This document shows positions 33,889-45,500 of a stretch of DNA of 64,000 nucleotides, piece by piece (positions within the stretch are counted from its first letter, which is position 1; each line of letters starts with the position of its first letter). The notes under the pieces were generated by a model that was not told where the DNA came from, searched no databases, and saw only the letters and a list, made by a program, of their open reading frames with translations. The translations under genes were made by a program, and so were the position numbers. Source of the DNA: Brachionus rotundiformis (Eukaryota > Rotifera > Eurotatoria > Ploima > Brachionidae); assembly GCA_016802295.1 (NCBI GenBank), contig JAESIW010000138.1:1730521-1794520 (forward strand), read 5' to 3'.

Positions 33889-34533
33889 ATGACCACTCGT
33901 TTAATAAATTTATCATGTTTGGCAATTTCGTTTGTTGCTTTTGTCTTAAATCTGACGGCCAATTCATCGGATCGTTGGTGGGTGGCAATCAAGAGACAGG
34001 AATTTGAAAATGTAGGCCTATGGCAGATTTGCTTCAACCATTATCGCCATAGATTTGACTTCTATGGCAAAATATACCAAGGTTGTTGGTGGGTATTCTC
34101 GCCTGAGATATACAAAATATTTTCATGGATATCACAACCATGGTTTAGAGCAGTTCAAGCGTTTTCTACTCTATCAATGGTTTCAATGCTCTTCGCTCTG
34201 ATAATGACAGCAGTTTTGGCATTTTCAAGAGAATTGGGAAAAGTGTCATCTCGTTATATTCTAAGCACGGCCATTCTAACTCTCACATCTGCACTCTTTA
34301 TGGCCATTGCTGTAATCACTTTTGCTGTTCGAGGCAAAGATAGAGATTGGATGCCAAGATGGCAGCAAAATTGGTACGGTTGGTCGTTTTCTGTGGCTGT
34401 ATCAAGTTGCATTTTGCAAGTAATCAGTGGATTTATTCTCCTTTTCGAAGGTACAAACATGAAACTGGTCAAAAATTACATGGAAAAAATGTACATCCAA
34501 CGAAAGCGTTTATTTCCACCTGCGCCAAGATAA
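33889..34533 (+). CDS. Four-pass claudin/PMP22-superfamily membrane protein
   Basis: A 214-residue intronless protein with four hydrophobic helices at about residues 6-24, 88-112, 122-147 and 164-187. The first extracellular loop has the superfamily signature: Trp30, then GLW at 43-45, Cys48 and Cys66. Both termini would be cytoplasmic and the basic tail (RKRLFPPAPR) ends the protein; no PDZ-binding C-terminus is obvious. Such proteins form septate or tight junctions in epithelia; Drosophila pasiflora-type proteins are a possible comparison. Orthology cannot be set by eye. The long first loop with GCWWVF is unusual. It lies between tRNA genes. Confidence 0.85.
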   Translation: MTTRLINLSCLAISFVAFVLNLTANSSDRWWVAIKRQEFENVGLWQICFNHYRHRFDFYGKIYQGCWWVFSPEIYKIFSWISQPWFRAVQAFSTLSMVSMLFALIMTAVLAFSRELGKVSSRYILSTAILTLTSALFMAIAVITFAVRGKDRDWMPRWQQNWYGWSFSVAVSSCILQVISGFILLFEGTNMKLVKNYMEKMYIQRKRLFPPAPR

Positions 34534-34683
34534 CTTTCAACAACAACAACAAGATTGTGTATACATCTTAACATTCCTTAGATAATTATTATTATCATTA
34601 TTAATATTATTATTATTGCTATCTTATTTTTTGTTTTTTTTTTAATAAATATCTTTTAAGAATAAAAATATTTCTTTTAAAAA

Positions 34684-34756
34684 TGATCGCACCAAGGCTC
34701 GAACTTGGGACCTTCTGTGTGTTAGACAGATGTGATAACCACTACACCATGCGATC
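34684..34756 (-). tRNA. tRNA-Val (AAC)
   Basis: 73 nt. The seven-base-pair acceptor GATCGCA/TGCGATC plus discriminator A is perfectly paired. D-arm has GGTGTAGTGGTTATCAC, the anticodon loop is CTAACAC (AAC) on a TCTGT/ACAGA stem, and the T-arm contains GTTCGAG. No intron. T residues follow on the minus strand. Confidence 0.97.
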
Positions 34757-35033
34757 TTCATAGATTTTTTCCATTTTAATATCTTTATTTTATACTCATA
34801 TTTTAATTATCTATTAGAGTTAATTTAATATTTTTTGATGTCGATGAATTTATAAAGTTCATCCTTTAAATATGTGGTATGAATGTAATCAACATTAATT
34901 TTTTATTTTAAAAGTACTAATAAATAATTAATCAAGTTATATCTGTTATTTATTTAAAAATACCTAATAATTGATATTTATCTAATTTTTTTAAGTAAAG
35001 TAAATTTAATTAATTTAAGTAGTAAAACAAAAA

Positions 35034-35104
35034 TGCACTGGCCGGGAATCGAACCCGGGCCGCCCGCGTGGCAGGCGAGCATTCTACCACTGAACCACCA
35101 GTGC
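35034..35104 (-). tRNA. tRNA-Gly (GCC)
   Basis: 71 nt, identical to the copies at 27413 and 33481. Together with 98 bp of its 5' flank it is an inverted near-identical copy of 27315-27483. The T-rich 3' end (atttttgt) can terminate RNA polymerase III. Confidence 0.98.
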
Positions 35105-35202
35105 TTGACAATTTATCTATATCATTATCTACAAACAAACATTTAATTTTTTTATTCTTTAATTTTATTTTATATAATTTTTAGATTATTTTTATATTTT
35201 TG
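35034..35202. repeat. Inverted-duplicate block B carrying a tRNA-Gly and its 5' flank
   Basis: Reverse complement of 27315-27483 with two substitutions over 169 bp. The copies lie about 7.5 kb apart in opposite orientation. Confidence 0.9.
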
Positions 35203-35343
35203 AACTATTTACTAATATAATACAATTAAAATAAATTTTTTAAGTGCAATTTGTAAAATGATTGCCAGTAAAATAATTATTCTGGTAAAAAATTACCAAT
35301 TATTTTATTTGATGTACTTGTATTAAATAAATGAACGCTTTCA

Positions 35344-35370
35344 GGCCGGATTCGTTTCCCGGTCATTGCG
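35344..35370 (+). pseudogene. 3' fragment of a tRNA-Gly-like gene
   Basis: The 27 bp at this site (ggccggattcgtttcccgg then tcattgcg) resembles the T-arm and 3' acceptor strand of tRNA-Gly, with several substitutions. The 5' half is missing, so it cannot form a tRNA. It lies 240 bp from an intact tRNA-Gly, so it is probably a decayed relative. Confidence 0.55.
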
Positions 35371-35463
35371 TTTTTTAATTAAATTTTATTCTTTTAATAA
35401 GAAAACAAAATAAAGTTATAATTAATAAATTTACATAATAAGATTTTTGAGTTATTTTTTGTT

Positions 35464-37024
35464 TCAATTGACAAGATCAAATTTTTTTTTACAAACCGAA
35501 TGTCCGAACTCCTCATAGGTCTTTCTGGAAACGACCAAATCGTTAAATTCAGCGTCATTCTCAGCCAACAATTTACCACCTTGCCAAGCACAGCCCAAGC
35601 AGTCAGACTCAGATCTTACATTCAGTTTGTATTTAGTCGAAACCAAGCATCTAACATCATTAAAGATTCTTTCATTAAATCCCTTAAACTTGGCATTACC
35701 GCCCATTAAAACAATATTTTCATATAAATCAGATCTTATATCTTATCAAATATGCTTAAAAATATACTTTTATTTATTAGCTTTAATTTACTTTCAGGTA
35801 ATGATTCGACTGAGTGAACAATTGCCTCCGAAATGCCCATTTCATTTAAACCAATATCAGATGGATGAAACAACAACTCTGGAATGCTAAATCTTTCATT
35901 ATTAAGCCTTATAATCTTAAAATAATAAACTTAAATAAACAAATAGATTTTGATTAATTCTAAAACTTGTTCTGAATCCAGTGGTATTCCGGTTGATTCT
36001 TCTTGTGACTTGGCGTAGCCTTTGCACAAACTAGCATAGTCCGGCAACACATAGTCTCTTATTATTGTATTTTCTTTGCCTCTAAGTCTTTGTAGAAAAA
36101 TTAAATAACAAAGCTTATTAAATTAAGCATTTGGTAAGAATAAAACTTGGCAATTTTCATATCAAGTTCAAAATCTGTTGCCACATAGCACAAGTCTTCT
36201 TTTACTTGATTAATCACATATGTCTCATCCATGACCATTAATTGCCTATAAGAAATAACCTCTTTTAAATAGTTGGTCAAGTGCTTTCCGCCCATGTTAA
36301 TTCTTTTAATAAAAGATAGTGAAAATAAGCTAAAAATAGAAAAAAAAAATTTATCTAAACCTTCTGATTCCTTCGAGCAGAATATTGCCTCGATAGAATG
36401 GAGCTATGTGCGTAAATGAATAGCCAGAATCAACCACCAAGCAGAAATCTTTTGAGTTAGTTTTTAGATATTTATAAGCAGTTAAATTAGGTGCTAACAA
36501 CAAAAAGATAAATTTTAATAATTCATCAAGTATAAATAAGGAAAAAAACCATTTATTCTAATTAGGCCATCAAGAGCTAATTCTTCGAATACAAGCTCTT
36601 CAAGACATTCTTGTGCGTGGCAAAAATTGAAAATTGGTTCGGTTACAATCAGCTGTGTTTGAGCCAAATCTATGGCAGATTTTTTGAAAATTTGATTCCA
36701 TACTTGTCGCTCTAGGTCCCAGTTTAACAAAATTCCCTACTTAAACTTATTCATATGCCAGTGTTGGTATTTTATACAACATTACTTTATGAAATGGTAA
36801 TTGGTAAAATAAGCCAGAAAAATCTTTACACTCATCCAACTCGCTGCCAACATATGTTTCTCTAGCATTTTTTGATTTAGTCAAATAATTAGGTGTAAGT
36901 CTTAATTAGGGATATGATAAGAAATGTATTTCTTGAACAAATTTAGTGCTCACTTAGGTGATTCATCAGTCGAACAGCCCCATTTGGCCAAATAGGCCCC
37001 ATTATCAATAATTAATTTTGTCAT
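35464..37024 (-). CDS. ACTR6: Actin-related protein 6
   Basis: Nuclear actin-related protein, a subunit of the SRCAP/SWR1 remodeler that deposits H2A.Z. Eight exons (36954-37024, 36786-36900, 36550-36736, 36361-36493, 36147-36302, 35967-36087, 35792-35915, 35464-35741), phases consistent, 394 residues, matching the usual ~396. Diagnostic stretches: MTKLIIDNGAYLAKWG, SGLFYQLPFHKG, NWDLERQVWNQIF, VVDSGYSFTHI, MGGKHLTNYLKEVISYRQL, ETYVINQVKEDLCYV, NERFSIPELLFHPSDIGLNE, MGGNAKFKGF and WQGGKLLAENDAEF. Four introns begin with GTT (GTTTTT, GTTTAG, GTTTTA, GTTTTA) instead of GTA/GTG. PIGH lies 118 bp upstream on the same strand. Confidence 0.96.
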
Positions 37025-37142
37025 TCTAAGACTTCAAAATTAATAAATATAATTTTTATTTAGACTCAAAAAAAAAAAAATAAGGGGACATGAAACCCTT
37101 TAAAAAAAATGGAATAAAAAATTGGACTAAGCAAAATTTATT

Positions 37143-37766
37143 TTAAAAGTAATTATTTGTCTCTTTGTATATTTGCTTAATAACATCTAGTTTAGGCTTT
37201 ATGCCGATAAATAGTGGTTTTAAGCAAGTCTTGTTTATCTCATTTTCGCATACTAAACATAGATAACAAATAACTCTAAGCGTGCTCACTGATTCGGTGA
37301 TTATTAATTGCCTTATTTTATAGTGATGGTGGAACTTGGTGTCCATGCGACCAGTGCCATAAGTGCTTGTTTGCTGTACACCAACAGTTGGTATGAAAAA
37401 TACTTCCTCTATATTATAAAAGTTAATTAATCAAAGAATATTTTTAAATGTTGACTAGTTACCTTTAATGAGGGTCGAGTTTAATTTGACATATGTGTAT
37501 AATGAGAGTAATATGGCGAGAACTAATGAAATTTTAAAATTCTTAAATTAAAATTATATTAAAGTAGAAAAAATTATAATTAAATTAGTTTATAATTTTA
37601 CTAGGTTCGAACCGGCAGCAAATAAAACTATAATGCCTAATGAGTGTTTGATAATAAAGTTAATTAGCTTAAAATTAGCCCTGCTTATTTGATATTTTGT
37701 GCAAGCGGCGTCTACTGTTTTTTTAAAAATTATCTTTTCATAATTATAACTCTCTGTTTCTAGCAT
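37143..37766 (-). CDS. PIGH: PIG-H, GPI-GlcNAc transferase subunit
   Basis: Subunit of the ER enzyme that adds GlcNAc to phosphatidylinositol, the first step of GPI-anchor synthesis. Three exons (37613-37766, 37463-37522, 37143-37408) give about 159 residues. A hydrophobic hairpin (SLGIIVLFAAVLAILLSLYTYV) precedes the conserved domain EEVFFIPTVGVQQTSTYGTG, QLIITESVSTLRVICYLCLV and KPKLDVIKQIYKE, matching the PIG-H signature (ESLLxI..LG.Q, VINE, P.LD.L..IY). Intron 1 needs a GTTCGA donor to keep frame; using GTAAAA nearby breaks it. The protein is slightly shorter than human PIGH (188). It is upstream of ACTR6 with only 118 bp between stop and start, the same strand and short UTRs. Confidence 0.88.
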
Positions 37767-38197
37767 TATTTTTCATTTCAAATTAATATAAAATTTTTTA
37801 TTTCATTTAAATTAATAATAAATAATAAAAGATTAAAGAAAAAAACTTAACTTTTTTTTTTCAAAAAAAAAAATATATTAAACAAAACTTTCAGCACAAT
37901 TTGCTTGTCCTATTCACGGTTGGCAAAATAGTGAAGCATAAATAATTGGTTTTTTCAAATGATAAATTAGCTCGTTACCATTTTTACGACAAATAAATGC
38001 TTCATAAAGCTCTATCAAGGTGTATAATCTAAAGTTGCTATACGATCTCTAAATCACTTGACCCTGCAATGACTGAATTAGATTAAAACTAAAAAAAAAT
38101 TTAATTTTGTTCTAATTTAATTTTTATTTATTCAAATAAAAAACCGTAAATAAAATTTATTTATTTAAAAAAAAAAATAAGAAAAAAGAGAAAAAAA
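37767..38197. other. Divergent intergenic spacer
   Basis: 431 bp between the divergent starts of PIGH (-) and the kinase-like gene (+). It is likely to hold both promoters; no core element can be named with confidence. Confidence 0.45.
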
Positions 38198-39307
38198 ATG
38201 CTGCTAATTTTTTGCCTAATAAATAGTTTTATATTTTTAGATGGTTATAGATCGGAATCAAAAAAGTCCAGACACAAATCAGCTCTGTTCAGTGAGATTG
38301 GTGAAGTGTTCCATCTTGGCAACCAAGAGGCTGGTCTATTGGAAGCCCAGTTCGACTTGAGCACCTTGAAGCTAATTTATCCCAAGAGTTTGGAACGGTT
38401 GAGAGACATGAAGCGGTGTGTTTTGGGCGCCAAGTTTAAAAAGAACAGATCAAAAATGGTGGCCATCAAGCTCGAGTTTGATAGATCTGTGCGAGCCAAG
38501 TACGACCAAAGCACTCGGCTCATAAACTGCAACTACAAGAACATAAATGGAGAGCCAACAGAAAAATACATTGCCACACTGACCCAAAACAGGTCTAACT
38601 TTATCAAATTTTACTCGTCTATTAGCAGACAATTTGGCAATGGTCGCCACAAAGTGAACATGTATGTGTATGAACGATTGGCCAAGTCTCAAAATTTACT
38701 CGAATGGACAGAAAAAAAAGGTGCCAAAATAGACAAAATGGAAAAGTTTTATCGCAAACACTTTGCCAGTATACACCAAGCGCTAAGTGAGCTTAAAAAA
38801 GAAGGCTTTGTGTACACTGACTTTAAGCCAGAGAATGTCCTAGTGGACACGGTGCGAGATCGAGCCTACTTAATCGACTTAGAGTCAGTGGTCAGCTCTA
38901 AATCGAAGTTTGTGTGCTTGAGAACAGTGGCATACACTCCGCCATTATTTAGTCAAGATGGCAGGTACATTGATTCAGATGGTCTCAGTTCTAGATCGAT
39001 TGGCGACTTTTTTGCCGGCAAATACATTAAATATCCACATGACAGAATACTTAGCTGGACATTTTGCTTTTCCATATACAGTTTGATGTGTACACGTGGC
39101 TCGGACATTTTCAGTCCAAGCTTTCAGTCAAAATACAAACACTGGTCAACAGACAACTATCCATTCATGAGTTTTTTCGGCTGTGCCAGAGGCAAGCCGT
39201 CCAAAATGTTCACCGATCTGATAAACGGATGCCTGGTTAAGGTGGCCAAAAAGCCCATATTTGACCGCCTCATAAAGCATCCATGGTTAGCTAACAAAAT
39301 AAACTAA
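38198..39307 (+). CDS. Secretory-pathway kinase-like protein
   Basis: A 369-residue single-exon protein starting with a hydrophobic signal sequence (MLLIFCLINSFIFLDGY), so it should enter the ER. A protein-kinase fold follows: MVAIKLEF (VAIK lysine), YERLAKSQNLLEW hinge region, then YTDFKPENVL with the catalytic Asp at residue 208, Lys210 and Asn213, and IDLES with Asp227 in place of DFG. Catalytic Asp, Lys, Asn and metal Asp are all kept, so activity is possible although HRD is YTD and DFG is DLE. The C-terminal lobe carries several cysteines and ends in a conserved-looking RLIKHPWL helix. It is not FAM20, POMK or VLK by the motifs I can see. Function and substrate unknown. Confidence 0.8.
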   Translation: MLLIFCLINSFIFLDGYRSESKKSRHKSALFSEIGEVFHLGNQEAGLLEAQFDLSTLKLIYPKSLERLRDMKRCVLGAKFKKNRSKMVAIKLEFDRSVRAKYDQSTRLINCNYKNINGEPTEKYIATLTQNRSNFIKFYSSISRQFGNGRHKVNMYVYERLAKSQNLLEWTEKKGAKIDKMEKFYRKHFASIHQALSELKKEGFVYTDFKPENVLVDTVRDRAYLIDLESVVSSKSKFVCLRTVAYTPPLFSQDGRYIDSDGLSSRSIGDFFAGKYIKYPHDRILSWTFCFSIYSLMCTRGSDIFSPSFQSKYKHWSTDNYPFMSFFGCARGKPSKMFTDLINGCLVKVAKKPIFDRLIKHPWLANKIN

Positions 39308-42300
39308 GATAATAAATAAATTCAACAAATTTTTGTAAGTAAGGAAATTGATTTTTGTTGCTGAGTTGTTGATCAAATTTGCGTTTTATAATTAAATATT
39401 GCTCGGCATGATCTATTAGATTTAGGATATTAGGTAATGTTTATGGTAATTGAAAAGTTGAGTCTGAATCATCGATTGATTAGAACAAATCTGAATTAAT
39501 TTATCTATATATGAGCCCAATAGTGTATCGAATGCTGATTATAGATTAAATCAATCATCAAAAACAAATAAACTTTTTTGGATTATTTTTTTATTTTTTT
39601 GTATAAAAATTGTTGCCATATATCTATTTATTTTATTTTTATTCTATATTTAAGATAAAGAGATTTTTTTAAATTTTTTTATTAACTAAATTATTAGGTA
39701 TTTCTCACTGGTTATGCTTGCGTTTGATTGACATCAAGTTTTGTATGCATGTATCAAATTGGGCGGCATATACCCTTATTTTTAATATAAAGATAAATAT
39801 AGATTATACTACAGTTTTAATTCTTTTAAAAAAATATTTAAAAAAATGTTTACTTGTGGATTTAGTTGTTAAATGTGTGTATATATTTACCTGTCAGTTT
39901 GTTTCAGATTAGTTAAAAATTAATAATTTAAAAATTTTAATTGTCTCAAAATAAGTTTCTAATTAATTATTTAGTAATTGTATTCAATTAATTTATTGAA
40001 AAATGAAGAAAAATAAAGAAAATAATTATTTTTGAAAATTATAAATCAATAATTAAATTTAAGAGAAATTAATTTAATTCTAATCGGAATTTATAATCAA
40101 GAAGAATGGTTTTTGTTTTTTTTTAGTTTTAATTAGTCTTTAGTCTTTAGATTATAATATTAAGATTTAATATAATTAGAAAGATTGGAAAAGATAAAAA
40201 AGAACACTATTATTGAAAATGTGTATTTTTTTTCAAACAAAAAGTATTATTGACAGGTAATTGACCTGTAGAGCTCAAAATGTAAAGGGTTTTTTAATTC
40301 AAACATAAGCTTATGAAATAATTATCTATTTTCTGTCCGCTGGAGTAGCTAGCTGGAAAATTTTAATTTAAAATTATTTTAAAAATAGACAATTATATTA
40401 AGTTTGTGTTATGTTTAGGGAAAATCTCTAGGAGCTCTATCGCTATGAGCATAGTTTTTTATTTTTCTAGTGCGCAAAAGAGATAAATTATTCTCAGATA
40501 TATCTGGAAAAATTAAGCATTAATTTTTATTAAATTTAAATTTAGAACAAGAGTTTTTTATTATTTTTTTTTGCTTAAATGGAACAATTTGAAATTAATT
40601 GCTCAATTAAACAAATAAATGTTTATTTGATACTCGACAAGAAATTTATACTACTACTGTAGCACTCATTAACATTATCTAAAAAAGCTGTAGATCTTTT
40701 TTTTTATAAACTTTTTTACTTCTAATCAAAAAAATTTATTTAATTAGCTTTGATTCTTTATTAAAAAAATAGTTGAAAACGATTGCTTTTTGGCTCAAGA
40801 TTAGTTTTGATTAGAAAATAGATTTAAAAATCGGTTTAAAAAAATAAATCTGAATTAAAATTTAAGGTAATTAATCTACATTTTTAAATTTGGACTAAAT
40901 TTACTTCGGATTAAGCTAATTTGATTTTTTGTACTTTTAAATGTGTTTTTGGATTAATAAGAAACAAAAAAAAGAGAGATATATAGAGTGTATTGGCCTT
41001 ATAATTAAATATGTTTTGATTATATATAATTTATTAATGAGCACTTGTATTTCGTTTTCATTTCAAGTTGGTATTTGCGTACCACTTAGGGTCAATTCGG
41101 CTAGGTTGACACTTCTCTGGACAGATAGATTTTAAAATTATGCAAATTAGAGACACCTTTATATCTGGTTCAAGTTCTGGTTCAGTCTGTGTATGAAAAT
41201 TTTTTTATATACATTTTATTCTAAGAAACAAAAACAAATAAGCATACAATAAATAATAAGGCTTTCTCAAATGTTTAGATTGGTACCTTGTGCACGATCA
41301 AATTTCTAGTTCGGTGCCAAAATAAATTCTCTGGAAAAGCTTAGTTCTTAAATCCAATTTAATTAAATATGTCGCATATCCAGATGACTTTTTCTTTTTA
41401 ATATTTTTATTGTTTTTGTGACATGAATTTTTATCTCGTGCAGGGCTGACCACCCGACTGTCCAGGTATATCTTTAGTAACAAAGAAATCAAAAACTTTG
41501 TAATTTGGAACCAAGAGAACAGAAGAAGATTTATAAACTCATGGTGCAGCAAAAGATCCAAAACTTGCTTGTATTTCAATCAAAACTAATCCTTTATTAT
41601 CATTTAGAAAAATGTGTTTTGTTTAATAGAAAATTCATGAATCATGTCTAATGTAAAAAATGCATTTTTCATCATGAAAAAGAGAGAGCTTTTTTAAAAA
41701 TTTGTTCTGTTCTATTGTACCAAATTTCACAAGACCTATAAAGCAAACAAGGAAAAAAAATTATTATTTTGATTATTTATTATTTAGTTAAAATTAAAAA
41801 TAACAAAGATAAAAATAAAGTCTAAATATTAAGAGTAATTGAGAGATTTTTAGTATTTTTTAAGTGTAAAGTCCACTAGGCATCCTTGAGTGTTCTCATT
41901 ATCCACACAAACATATGCTCTTTTTCTCTCTTTCTCTTTTAATAGTTTTTAAATTAAATATCTGGGTTTTGAACATAAATAAATATGACATTAATTAAAA
42001 GATAAGAATTGGCTTACTGAAATAAGTTTTTTCTTTTTCTATTTCGCTAATGATTGTTATTTTAAGCTCGACTCTACTCCAAAAATTTAAATTAGCCCGT
42101 CTAAAATGAGAATAAACAGAAAATTTTATTTGTCATTTAAATGTCATTAAGAAATGAATATTAATTTTACGCTATTCATGTCATAATAGATTTTAAGACT
42201 TGAATGCTCAGTTTAGTTTAAGCGTTCTACTTTTTCAGCATATTCTCCAATAGGCTAGAAACTTGTCCCATTAATTCAAGTGACACAATAAACTCTTATC

Positions 42301-42599
42301 GCGCCATATGCTTAGGTTGCCACAGACATGACCGATTTAATTAAGAGATCACACAACACATTTTTTCAGTATTTTCAAAATTGACCAGACGAGCCGGTCT
42401 TTATCAAATTACTTGCTTTGTTTTTTTTTCAGTTTTTTTTTCTGCTGATTATTCAAGAGATGATCAGAAAGCTAATTTAATTAGGATTGAATTTTTATCT
42501 CAAATATTTTTTTTTTGATAAAAGATTAAATTTAATACCCAGTTATCGGCATTTATTTATTTTTTTTTTATTTCCAACAAAAACAAAATATAAGCTTTA
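39308..42599. other. Gene-free AT-rich region
   Basis: About 3.3 kb with no supported gene. Reading frames at 39718-39912, 40941-41135 and 41298-41579 are low-complexity. Near 41695-41740 the words ttctgttct and gtaccaaatttcac match the outer end of the 51.3-51.7 kb hairpin repeat, suggesting a relic of the same family. Confidence 0.5.
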
Positions 42600-45500
42600 T
42601 GTATATTGATTTTACGTCTATAGTTTTAAAAATTATCCAACATTTCCCCTAGGAATTTTGTAATATTCACTTCACTGCCAGTGCTACATGTGCTTACAAT
42701 CAATGCTTGACATAAATTGATTAAGATTCAAGTCGATTAGTTGACGGAACATGTCAAAAATCGATGAATGAATTAAACAATCCCATCACAATTCAGTCAT
42801 TGCTGATACGTCAAACAGCTCAGTGAAGTCCACGATAGAGTGAATCTTTTAAACAGTGAACACTCGAATCGCGTATCACGTGCTAAGTAATCCTGATAGA
42901 AAAGGCTAGGCTCGAGCTTGAAAGCATCAGTTAGTGAGTGGGATTGTTGTTAGAAAAAGTGCTAAGACTAGCTCGAGTCACATGACTGGGGCGTAAGAGA
43001 AGAAATTCGATACCCACCCCTTAGAAATATTGACTAACGTATACGGCTAGTGTTCTTTTCATTTGCACTCTTTTGCCATGCATATGCTCGAATAGACTGT
43101 TGAGCGTCGAGCGATAACACAGTTGTTCAAAATAATTAACCAAAACTACAATACATCATCATTCACTTTTCACTTGGTGTTCAATTGAATTATTTTATTT
43201 TTTTTTATTTTACTTTTGCATTAGAACAGACACTTTTACTAAACAATAAACTAATAAGATACTTTTTAATATTATTTTATTTGAGTAGTTATTTGAGTAT
43301 TTAAGTTAATTTAAAAGAAAGTAAAGCCAAATACATTTGTATTTGTGGTTTGTACGATTAGTTAATTAGATGAAGCCATATGTTACTAATGAAAATATAC
43401 TTTTAAATTTGAAGTATTGAAGCCGATTCCACACGTGATCTATCAAGATCATGAAGCTCGAGTGAATCCTGAACCATATTATTATCAACACACAATAATG
43501 TAAATATTAATATCAAGAAAGAATTGTTTTATTTGCAGCTAATCGCTCATTTTGAGTAATCATCAACAAACGTAATCTATCTGATTATACGTATTAGATA
43601 GTTTAAATTAACTATAAAAGATCTCTTCTTTATTTTTAACTTAAATCTGTATGTGTGTGTGTGTGTGTTAGGAAAAAAGACTAGGCAAGCAGTATCATAA
43701 ATAATTGCCTAATCAAAAATAGATTATGTAATTTAGCTGATAAAAAAAATTAAATTAGAGCCTATAAAATGGTTTGAAGCGAGCCGAATATTGTTCGGAT
43801 CGGATGCGACAAGCTGTGTTGTTTTCCTGTGCTAACCTCGGCTCGAATTGATGTGTTGCCTCGGCGACTCGGAATGTTACCTAGATTTTTAAATTTTAAT
43901 TATGGACTAGCTTTTAATAATTAAATTTCAGCTAATAAAAAAAAGCAATAAAAGTAAAAGAGTCAATTTTTTTTTCAATTTTTTAATATATAGCTCTAGG
44001 TAAATATTTGGTTTAAATTAAAAAAAAAATTAAGAGAAACAGAGAGAGAGAGAGAGAGAAACAAAATTACCCCTGTTTTTATGGCTGCAGTCAACAATAT
44101 TCAGAATCATTAAGACTTTTAAGCTCAGACTAAAACAAACTTAGTCGAATTCATACCTTTTTTTTTTTTATTAAAATTTTACAAAATAAATATAAACTGT
44201 TCTTTTAATACAAATATATTTATATATATACACTTTTTCAGAGTTGTTAATTATAGAAAAAAAGAATAAGAAAATATTTAATTTGTGGCGAAGGAAATTT
44301 TCGTTTCACTGGCAAATATGTGCACATGTTTACCTTCGAACTGTGTATCTGTTTTGAGCGAGAGTGCCTGCTAGACAAGATAGAGACCCGATCGAGGTCT
44401 TTATCCATATTTTAAATAGCTTTTAGTTAATTTATCTTGTTGAGATCGATTAGATCGATCTCGCTGGATTACTGATCACAGTATTCTTTCTTTATTCAAC
44501 AATTTGGTTAGGTTCATTAGCAAAAAGTTTACTCTTTTTTTGGTTGCATTTTAATTACAAGCAAGCTTTGATTGTGGCAAGAATTTTATTTTATTTTTTT
44601 TTTCAAAAATCAGATCTCTAGCCGCGAGCATGTTAAAGCTAGATAAATACAGATAATAAATGTTAGATAAGCTATTTTGATTACATTTTATTAAAAAAAA
44701 AATCTAACCAAACTAAGAAAAAATGGGTGATTGAAGAGAGACTTAGACTTGTGGAGAAGTGTTATCTAAAGCTCAAAGATCGATATAGATAAAAATTCGA
44801 ATGATACTTAAGTTAATTAGAGAAGGATAAAAAAAACGGAAAGAGTTAATATTTGCCGGGAGAAATAGTTTAAAAATAAAAATAGATAGAGAGTGGATTT
44901 TAAATAATTGGGCTCTTGATTAATCGGGAAAGAGTTCTATCTCTAATCGAGTAAATATTTATATTTTTAGGGTCCTGTTTGCCTCTGCTAATGCTGCTGC
45001 TACTTGAATAAGTTAATTAATTTAAGAGATGGATGCAGCTCAAGTTTTAATTATAACTATTATCTGTTCTGAATAAACAAAATTTGTTTATTAAATTTAT
45101 TCAAAATGATAAATTTAAAGAAAATTGTTGATTGGAGTTTATTCGAAACATTTCGTCTTAAATGGGTGTTGGAAAAATTTTAATTAGAGTTGCCTGCAAG
45201 GCAAGTTAAATTTTTTATTAATTTTCTTCAAATTTTTTTCTTTTTGATTGAGTAAAATTTTATGGCCTTAATTAGCATGGCTGTTATGGTAGGCTCAGTC
45301 GAACGAGCCGCCGCCGAGTCTAGTTTTATCATTTTGTAGTGTGAGTTTTTTTTAAATTAAAACAAAAAGAAAATGATAGATAGAGAGCGAAAGAGAGAGA
45401 ACAACAAAGGTAATTTGCGTTTTAATAAACTTCATATAAAAAAAAAAAAATTTATTTGAATTTTCAAATTTATATATTTCGTTGTTGATTTTTTCTCTAT

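Noticed and set aside
37600..37613. GTAAAA donor for PIGH exon 1
   Set aside because: It leaves the wrong phase and all reading frames of exon 2 then stop; the GTTCGA donor keeps the hydrophobic hairpin intact.
41298..41579. 93-residue frame on the minus strand
   Set aside because: Lys/Leu/Ile-rich low complexity in an area with repeat-like words; no domain.
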